Below, piece after piece: positions 55,301 through 64,000 of a stretch of DNA of 64,000 nt. This DNA is from Ulota crispa (lineage: Eukaryota; Streptophyta; Bryopsida; Orthotrichales; Orthotrichaceae). A program made the translations under genes and the position numbers. Location: the NCBI GenBank assembly GCA_963920765.1, contig OY987252.1, positions 1,969,966 to 2,033,965 on the forward strand, in the 5' to 3' direction. Within the stretch, counting starts at the first letter, position 1; each line of letters begins with the position of its first letter. Below the pieces are notes generated by a model. It was not told the DNA's origin. It saw nothing but the letters and a program-made list of their open reading frames with translations, and did no database searches.

Positions 55301-57839
55301 TATTTTTGGGTTTGCATTTGATTTCTAAAGTGTAAATGGAAATAAAGTCAACGCCAATTTTGAAATACAGTGTGCAACTGTTTTGTGAATGGACACTAGC
55401 CTATGGATGGGTAGTTAGTTATGCGGTTGAAGAAGGTAGGCAGAAATGGAGAGTCAGAACATATAAGGCTATTGACATTCATTTTATACTTGGAGCAAAA
55501 TTTAGATTTGACTTCCCTTGCGATATTTTTTCCTTTACGTTTTCTATTTTTTGTATCTTGTTTTATAATATGCGTGTGCCCAATCAGTGAAGATTCTGGA
55601 AGGCAATAATCTATATGGTTGTCCTAGCTTGCAGATAGCAAGGCCAATGTGTTTAATCAATACTTTATTAATGTGTTTGTTGTAAACTTATTTTATTTAT
55701 GATTGAGGCAATGGCCAATTTAACTCTGTGAGTAAGTGTACAGATTATAGATAGTGAGTGGTCAACTAAAAAACCTATGAGAGGTGACAAAGGCTATAAT
55801 CTAATTTAACACTTGTTCATAAAAGTAGAGACTATAGCTAGTGAGAGTGTCTTAGGGATTGAGAGCTTAAGGCAATAGTTGACTGGTTAATTCATGAATG
55901 AATGCCTTGCAGGTGGCAAGATGTGATATTGAACTAATTGTAAATCAAAGGCAATACACAAAGAGGGAATTAATTTGAAAGAAGTTGCTCCAACTCATTG
56001 TCTGGATCATTAGCAGTTATCATGTGAGTGTATCCAAAAAGGACATGCTCAAGGCAATTGACAAAACTGTAAATGCAAACTCAATACACGAATTAATTTA
56101 AAGAAGTGAGATGCTTTTGAGAGAATAGTATGGATACCATTAGAGTGGTTATTGATTATAATTGAAGCTTTGTGATGATGGAGATGAATTACTGTGATGC
56201 TTGAGTAAAAGAAGATGATGGCCATGATCTGAGAGTGATTCTCTATGTGCACTTTTATGATTGAACAATAGAACAAGGAGAAAAGCTATAGCCAAGAGCA
56301 TGAAGCAAGAGATTATAGCTAAGTACCAGTTCTTGTAAATATGAAACACATTGCAAGCAAAAGTAAATGGCAATTGAATAGAATATTATTTATCCTTATA
56401 GTGATTACAAGGTAGTTTTTGTGATAGAAACTAAGGCAAGAGAAAATAGATTCAATATTCTAAGATAGTAGTGAACTAGCTAATGATTGATTGCATTGTC
56501 TATTGACTAATAGAGATAGAATAGAATTGTTCTATATAATCAAAATGATTGAATAGTTTATATAATACGTAATGGAAACCAATGGCTATAAACAAATGAA
56601 GAGAAGAATATTGGATTGATTAACTCCTCTTCTAAATCTCTTTTGGATAAGCCATTGACGTGCCGATATAGATTGTGGTTTAGCATGGATATGAATCAGA
56701 CAGTATATGGATACTAAAATGAAATGCATTATTGTAATGATGCATGGCTACTGACTAACAATTTATTACCAAACCATAGCTTTGTCAGATTGATATGACA
56801 TTAAATAAAATGACGATTGCTTGGGTTTATTGACGTAGGTATTCTTTTGGTTATTGATTGTGACAATTGCCAAAGAAAATAGCATATGCTTATTTTAATG
56901 AATGTTAATTATCCATAATCCCATTTTTACTTCTTGATAGAATTTACAGCATTTGCATGGGATTGCATTCATCTTTAATGGATTGATTATTAGTCATTGG
57001 AACTCACACATGGGAGGTATGCACAAGTCCATTTATCCCAATTGCTAAATTGATAGACCTTTGTCATAACCTTATCCTTGCATTTCCTTAATCAAGTGTT
57101 ATTTACCTTATATTTGACCTTAGTTGACAAACCTTAATTATTTTGAACTTTTCCTCAACAAATTTGGTGTTAGCTTGTCCTTGTATTTTGCAAAGCTAGT
57201 CATCAAATTATTACTACAATAACGCAGATGTCTTCATCTCCACTAAGGTGGAATCCAATGGATTAGTTGCACTAGACCAATTTCCTAAAGTACCTGTTGC
57301 ACCTTCTTTGGTTGGTGCAATTGAATTATCCGCAAAGGATAATGTATTAGCTTGTGCAAGGTACTGAAATCATTTTAGATTTGTGATCTATTGTGAAGCA
57401 TCCTTAACTTGTGGAAGCTTGTGCTATAAATAGTGTCTTTCAACAATTTTTCTCAATATTAGGAACTTAATAATGATTATAGTGGGCATTGAATATGTGG
57501 AGTAAGAGAGAATCCTTGAATAAAAATGAATGGTACACAAGTGCGTATTACTTCTTTCCTTGGTAAAGGGTGCAAAAAACACAGATGGAACTACAATATG
57601 ATTGAGGAATAACCATAAGATATAAGACCAAATTAAATTGGAAAGAGTAATTGTTAACAACTACAACGCGCCTGCAATAAAACTCATACTTATAAAGCAG
57701 TTACACCAAGAACTAAAAGCTTGGATGTAGCAAATTTTATAGCCTAATCCCCAAATAATGGCATGAAGAAAGCCTAAACTGCTAAGAATATGGGTCTATG
57801 AAAATTCTAAGACAAAGCAACATGTTAGTTGCATTGGAG
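55301..57839. other. No recognisable gene
   Basis: About 2.5 kb of AT-rich sequence with short frames. No transposon terminus for copy 3 was recognised here. Confidence 0.4.
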
Positions 57840-58570
57840 TCATGAGGTAGTAGTTACAAAGCATATCAACAACTACGTCTCGACTGCAAAGCAACTGCAT
57901 CCAAAGTCAGCGTTCACATTTACATGAGCAACAATGACTAGAACAAAGATTTCTTTCCAAGGTTGCAGAAAAACCCAAAGAAATGAATATTGAGAAGGTG
58001 ACAATAGGGATAACAATGAAAGAATTGGGCTAGTTAAATTGTAATTGTATCCAAGTAATATCTTAGTTGTAAAAAATTGCATTAACAGTTGCAATGCAAC
58101 TTTATCACAATTGACCCAATGAAATGCATTTGCACCCACCTAGAATTGGATATTGTAGCAGAGAGCGCTACTCAAGGCAGCAAATTGTAAGGAAAAAAAT
58201 TCACATGAACAAGAACTAGAGAACAAAATTGGTGCAATTGTGTTCTAGTTGTATTTGAGTAGGGCTATAGTAGTATCATGAACCTTCCCTCAACTACAAT
58301 ACGACTATGCTAGATGACATAAGCCACATCAATTGTTTACATCCAAGAAGTGATAGAAAATAAATGATGAAAATGTCTACATTCCTTGTAGTTGTCACCT
58401 TGGTTTTTGAAGTTGTATATGCAATTGCAATACAACTACGTCCAACTGCAATACGACTACGTCCAATTGCCATACAACTAGATACCTTCCACATAAGTTT
58501 TTTAATAGGTCACTGCATTTTCCCTAGTCACTGCAATCCCTTGCAACTATCTCGGTCATGGTAGTTGGGA
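57840..58570. repeat. Inverted copy of the 11290-12010 repeat
   Basis: The reverse complement of this block aligns with 11290-12010 from the CAACTGCAACTTCCCAAC region to the AACTACGTCTTCACTACC-like end. Differences are scattered throughout. As at 11 kb, TTGTATTGCAATTG-type words are clustered in one half. No GCCGTCCA array adjoins this copy. Confidence 0.8.
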
Positions 58571-59130
58571 GGTTGCAATTGTTTATACCTCCATACTCAT
58601 CTAGTGTCATCTAGTAACACATGGCACTCTTGTACTAACCTCACATATCAAGTGGCACATGTAACTTTGCATACTGAAACTTGTAATACTAAGTACAGCA
58701 CACCACATAGGATACCCCCACTTCTACTGCCCCTAAATTACTTATAGAAATAATTAATATCCCATGTTTTTTTAAATACTAAATTACTCATAATGAATGG
58801 AATCCATTTAAGGTACCTTTTCTTAGTTGTAGGTCCCTTATAATTTATATGTCAAATGAATAAACATCTCCCTATATTAGGTCACACAATAAATCTAAAA
58901 TGCGGAAAGTTATCCACCCAAATTATAAATTTAGGAATTTATCCAAAAATTGATTATAACACCATGGGTGTGCAATGTGACGCTCTAGGAAGTTGTTCAA
59001 GTTTGAAGCACTTTAAGGTAAAGCACAAAATGACATCTAAATCTTTGTGTTCTTAGTATTGAATGTCCAAGAGGTTTTTGTTGCTATTTCATGGGTTTTT
59101 GTCACCATGCTATGGATTTAGGTTGCCATG
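58571..59130. other. No recognisable gene
   Basis: Short frames only. Confidence 0.35.
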
Positions 59131-59155
59131 CACTACAAAGGAAAGGGCTCCAAAT
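59131..59155 (+). repeat. CACTA-type left terminus
   Basis: CACTACAAAGGAAAGGGCTC starts at 59131 and is close to the left end of the MITE at 63225 (CACTACAAAGGAGCAATG). No matching right end was recognised within the next 4 kb, so this may be a solo end or the start of an element whose right end has diverged. Confidence 0.5.
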
Positions 59156-59582
59156 TCACATAAAGTTGACATAAGTTTTTTCAGAGTGACACTATGACAC
59201 ATTTGGTTCCCTCATTGTGTCAATTTTTGAGATTTTCACAAATTTGTGTTAATTTTCTGTTGATTACCTCAATGTCAAATTACATTTGTTCATGTTTGTT
59301 AAAAAAGTCATCCATCCAACACTTCTTTCATTTGTCTACAAGCTCGGGATAAAGAGGGGAAAAAAAGAAGAATTACTTGACCTTGTTCTTCTCCTCACCC
59401 CTTCTCCTCAACCCTACCTTGCTCCTCATTGCCACACAACATGAGCATGAATGCTGCGATATCCGCAGTAGCTCTCCTCATTGCTCTTCCCTTTGTGTTT
59501 TTTTCTAACAATTTACATTTTTGCTGCTTTAACACCTTACAACAAGCCAATTTGCTTCCAATTTGGTAAGATTTTTTGTTAT

Positions 59583-59730
59583 GCCGTTCCTCCACGCTTT
59601 GCCTAGGGTTTGCTCTCCATGCAACTTTCTCCCACGGTCATTCATCTGCACTTTGCCTATGGTTTGCTCTCTGTACAATACTTTTTCTTGCGACTGTTCC
59701 TCCGCTCTTTGCCTAGGATTTGCTAGCTTT
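59583..59730 (+). repeat. Three-unit tandem repeat, about 54 bp
   Basis: Units starting at about 59583, 59637 and 59692 share CTTTGCCTAKGRTTTGCTCTC, in pieces, with a period of 54-55 bases. The open frame at 59563-60003 (146 codons, cysteine- and leucine-rich) crosses them. Because the period is close to a multiple of three, the frame survives, and I do not regard this as evidence for a gene. Confidence 0.7.
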
Positions 59731-62700
59731 GCTCAGGTTTGGTCTCCGCCATGTGCATGCCACAATGTTTTGATGTTGGCTAAATTTTGTTGCATGGGGT
59801 TGCAACTCCAAGTGCTAGCATCTTCTTTGTACACCTCACCCGCTTGTGACCCGCTACCATGCTTCACCTCTCTCTGCTACTTGCTTTTGCTTTCAGGTGC
59901 CCTCCTTTTGCCCTTTGCCTTCTCTCAAGGGCTCTTGCTGCACTCAACCGGTCAAGAGATTCAACACTTTGGTAGCATTGCACCAGGTGAGCTTGAGCAC
60001 TAGTCTCTTTCCTCTATATTGTGATGTCTTCTTGACTATTTTAGGAACTTAAAATCTGTCTTCTTACTTTCTTTGCCATTCAATACTCTAGTTTCTGTAT
60101 GCTCTAAAATTTAGGCTTTCTTATTCTTGAGAAATGCAGGAGTCAAGAGCAATTTCAGTATTTTGCTATGATAGTGCATCCCATACTTGGAAGGTAACTA
60201 GTGGTTTCTTACAATGTAGAGTTCAAGAATGTGGATGTTGTTGTAGCTATGCAACTTTATGAATTTTGTGAACTGTATGACACTTGAGAGTCAACTTTGT
60301 TTTCTCTTTGGGAGTAGATGGCCTTGCAAATACAATCGGCAAGGGATTGCCAATGCATCTCTTGTATGTGCATCTAGCTACAGCCTTGTACAGATGGATT
60401 TGTGTGAGGCAATTTCCACACAACTTGGCACCTATTGCTGGAATCCACAAGGTTGAGTCCTGGAAGTCCCAATTGGATGCTTGGATTGACATAGTCATTA
60501 CTCATGGTTCTAAACTTCTTGAGGTAAATTGGCATGCCACGCCAAAGTTGGGCATATTGCAAACACTCTTGCTTTTGAATCATACCAAGAAAGATTAATT
60601 ATTTGTTGTGCATCAACTGGTTCAATTTGTCTAACAAATGCTAGATTATGCATTTTCCATGTTACTCGATTCTTGACCCTTGTTGGGCCTCTTTTGTTCG
60701 CACTTGTGGCAAGAGGTAATGCTTAAGCTTGATGTGCAAGAGCCTTACTCTTCTCTTCTCAAAGGTAAAGCTCTAGTTTGTTCTACTTGTCATCTTGGTA
60801 GGATTCCTGACCAAAAATTACTTCAAGTTTTCATTTGAACTGCCCAACCTATCAAGAGTATGGAAGGGACACTATGGATGACTGCTGCTGCTGATGAACA
60901 AGAAACTTTATGACATAACCCTAGGGACGTAATTTTGTTGTAGATGAACACAAAGTTATCAAAGGGCATTGTGCAACTAACTCATATAGAAGGTTTTAGC
61001 GGCGCTCCTCTTCAATTATGGCACTGTTGAAGGATCTTGCCACTTCTGCGCATACTTCATAATTTGTATTGTTGTAAGTGCAATTTGACATGGATTTGCG
61101 CTTCAAATGGAATACACATGTTGCCAAGGAAGGAGTGACTCCATCAAAGTCTAAGGTTGACCCAAAGATTTGGACTGTTTAATTGGTTTTTGAGAAGTCT
61201 TAGTCAGTAAAGATTTTACTTAATATTCTAATTCAGCTGGTTCAAGCCTTGTGTAATGAGAGGTAACTTATTTGCAATGGCTCTCATTTAGTTTGAGTAG
61301 TAGTTCCCTATCAAAATTTGTTATCTAACCTTAGTTACCGTATGACACCTCACCTCGCACAAAGGTTTGAGTCATGGAGTTTGGGCAAAGCAGGAGTTTT
61401 GGAACTCTGTGGACAAAGGATATCAAGTAAAACCTACTTGGCACTGAGGATGCTTACAAGACAATGGCCAATTTGTATCTCTTACTTTAACTACCGGTTG
61501 TAGGAAATTAACATATTGTTTAATACAAGTGTTGTTAGTGTACTATATTAACTCCCAAATGCTCAAGCTAAAATGAGAATATCATAGTGACTTTCAAAAG
61601 ATTGCTTTTCAACTTAAGGCTATGGTTTCTTTTTCAACAAAATCATTTAGGTATGTTTCTTGAAGCTCTCTGAATTATCTATTTCTAACATGTTTGTGGA
61701 CTAATTCTTTAGCATTGATTACTGATTCACTGTGCTGTCCTCAGGACTAATTTTGCAAAGGCTGTGAAGACAATGGGGTGGAAGTATGTAGTAGGATTTA
61801 GAATAATTTGAATTAAAATACCCTAGTCTATAGATGAGTTTGAAAGAGGAGGTTATTTAATAGTATGTTGCTAGTTCATTCCCTTCTAAGAACCCAAGTA
61901 AGGATGACTTTTGGGTAGTTGCAAAAAACACATCACAATTTTGTCTCAAACACCCTTAAAATTGGTAGTACTAGGTAGTATTATGAGCTTTTGAAATAAT
62001 TTTTTTTAAATAAAACAAAATATAAAAAGTTCATAAAGCACTAAAAATAACATAATTGTAAAAATTTAGATCAAAAAAAATTTATTCTAAAAGTCATGCA
62101 CAAAAGTAGAGGGACAGAAATTACCAACAAAAAGACAATTTTCTTTGTGCTTTTTAGAAAATAGTAAAAAAATTCAAAAAAATAAACAAAAAATGGCTAT
62201 TTTTGATCTCTTTGAGTAGCTTCACCTAATTCAAGTGGTTTTTGGAAGATTTTTTTATTTTTATTTCACCAATGCAAGGAGAATGTATGCCCACTTTGAG
62301 AGCATATGGAAGGCAGAGAATTCACAATATGAATTCTAGAACCCTTCTATACATCCATGTATTGCCCTATGATGAACTTTCTTGATTTGTGGCATGAAAT
62401 TTACTTCTTTGGACCCAAAATAGTACTGAAAACCCCCAAAACGACCAAGGTAACCACCTATTTGGGGGCTATTTAAAATTAGTAAAGTAATTTTAAAAAA
62501 ATCACCAAACATCTATAACTTTGAAGTGAACATTATTTTGAAATTCCAAGTCAAAATAACTTGGTTCACAAAAGATAGGAGCCAAAAACCACTCACAAGA
62601 TGTGAAGGGGACAAAAAATAGTACAAGTATTTCTTGCAATCATCCTTTTTAACAATTGAATTAGGGCCATTAGACTCACTAATTACTATTAGGATGTTCT

Positions 62701-63224
62701 TTACTTTAACTCTTATAAATTCCAAGTAGGTAAGAATACTCAAGTGTGATTGCTTCTTTTTTATAACCCTTAAAGGACCGCTCTACGTATTACATAGTAA
62801 ATACGCTGCTGTATAACTGGCATTTGTTACCAATAAATAGTTTTAATTTGGGATCTTGACTAGCTCACTAGAACCACATTGATCTATATTATAACTTTTT
62901 TGTTGATTTCAAATGTAGTAAAGGTGTAGATGCATTCCAAATACAAGAAAATACTAAATACTGTATTGGCTGCAAAAGGCTCCTCGATCCTTTAAGGGTT
63001 AACCTCCAACTTTCTTCAAGCTTTCTTTTCCAGCTCCTAGTCAAAATCTTTACTTTCTCCATTTGGCAGCAATCTTTATCATCCAGCTTCACAGCTTCAA
63101 ATCTTTTTACACCAAGAAAGAAATATCTTATCTCCCAGTCATTAGGCTTCACTATCCAAATTGGAATTTTAACTCACTGCTACTCAGCTCTTACTTTCCA
63201 CTTATCCTCTCATATTCCTTTTCG
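59731..63224. other. No recognisable gene
   Basis: Frames of up to 104 codons at 60256-60598 overlap each other in three frames without any familiar motif. The part from 61950 to 62250 is very A-rich. No repeat or terminus was fixed. Confidence 0.35.
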
Positions 63225-63376
63225 CACTACAAAGGAGCAATGTCAATTTGGACATTTTTTGTCATTTAGGTCACCTTAATTTTGGCCACTTTTTTGTCAA
63301 TTTGGACATATTTTTGTCAATTTGGACATTTTAGTCAATTTGGACATGTCAATTAGGACACTATGTCCTTGTAGTG
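63225..63376. mobile_element. CACTA-type MITE, 152 bp
   Basis: It starts CACTACAAAGGAGCAATGTC and ends GACACTATGTCCTTGTAGTG. The flanking triplets are TCG (63222-63224) and TTG (63377-63379), equal except for a C/T difference at a CpG. The middle holds three copies of TTTTGTCAATTTGGACAT, spaced about 20-30 bases. There is no coding capacity. Confidence 0.8.
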
Positions 63377-64000
63377 TTGACACTATCAGTTTCCAACTCG
63401 GCTGGTTAATTTATGCATCAATTTCTAGATTGACTCATATTATTTTTTATTAGGCTTATGTCATTTTTTCCCAATATTCCCTTTCTAAATTGGAGTATTC
63501 TCTCAATCACTTCCAAATGGGCTTATATCACTCCTTCTGACTTAGCTTTCCAATTTGGCTTGTTGTTCTCAGTATTTACTCTCTCTCTCCAATTTGGCTG
63601 AAATTATTCTCAAAGACCCTTTTACTCCTCTTGTTTCTTATCATCCAACTTGGAATTGATTCATTTTGCTTTCCTCTCACAATTGCCTTGCCATACTTTC
63701 TAATCATGTTCTCTCTACTTTGGACCACTTAAGCATAACTCATACACTCAATTGAGTATCCATTTTCACCTCTTTGAGATTCTTTGTAATCTCACATGCA
63801 TTCCAATACAATTCCAACTTACACTACAATAACACTGAACATGCAAACAGCAATTGCTCACACACCACTAGGAATTTCCTTTGGCTAAATAGATTTGAAT
63901 CCAGTAGGAATTAATATAATCAGATTGAACTCATATCAATCAAGTTATGGTTTGTAATCTTACAAGCACCTGATCACAACTATCATGCACACGAATACAA
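63377..64000. other. No recognisable gene
   Basis: Pyrimidine-rich sequence with repeated CAATTTGG and CCAATTTGGCT words. No frame or transposon terminus seen. Confidence 0.35.

Noticed and set aside
59563-60003. 146-codon cysteine- and leucine-rich frame as a gene
   Set aside because: It spans a three-copy tandem repeat whose period is near a multiple of three, which keeps a frame open by chance; no motif is recognised.

Overview
The window is AT-rich eukaryotic DNA that looks like a transposon-dominated intergenic stretch of a plant-type (streptophyte) nuclear genome. The main evidence is three decayed copies of a TNP2-type CACTA transposase gene. They sit among CACTA-derived miniature elements ending in CACTACAAG..., foldback elements and local tandem duplications. 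No intact host gene, rRNA or CRISPR array is visible. The lineage (alga, bryophyte, lycophyte, fern or seed plant) cannot be settled from the sequence alone.

Bases 1 to about 8462 are of a different kind. They hold compact, mostly ATG-started genes with almost no spacing: a superfamily 2 helicase split into pieces, and at least four small membrane-associated proteins of no family I recognise. Segments of these genes are duplicated, inverted and joined to each other inside the same 8.5 kb. The layout suggests a plasmid-like or virus-like DNA element, possibly organellar, that was integrated and rearranged. Differences between its internal duplicates fall largely at CpG sites, and two of its in-frame stops look like CGA to TGA changes. 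That is the expected trace of cytosine methylation and deamination after entry into nuclear DNA.

From 8463 to about 18.4 kb there is a degenerate coding stretch, two arrays of a GCCGTCCA-type short repeat, long tracts rich in TTGTA/CAATTG words like CACTA subterminal repeats, and several MITEs. From 18.45 to 25.6 kb lies CACTA transposase copy 1 (+ strand), with a large intron that has taken in another MITE. From 26.5 to 29.5 kb come an 80-bp tandem array and two consecutive hairpins of about 735 bp each. From 30.3 to 34.2 kb lies CACTA copy 2 (- strand), followed on the same strand by a decayed SET-domain gene (35.2-36.1 kb). From 36 to 51 kb there are tRNA-derived sequences, four two-copy tandem duplications and three decayed reading frames I do not recognise. 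CACTA copy 3 (+) runs from 51.56 to 55.3 kb, directly after a 360-bp CACTA MITE. The last 8 kb holds an inverted copy of the 11.3-12.0 kb repeat, a CACTA-type terminus, a small tandem array and a 152-bp MITE.

All three transposase copies share an intron at the same codon position. The main open question is the identity of the helicase plus membrane-protein element in the first 8.5 kb.
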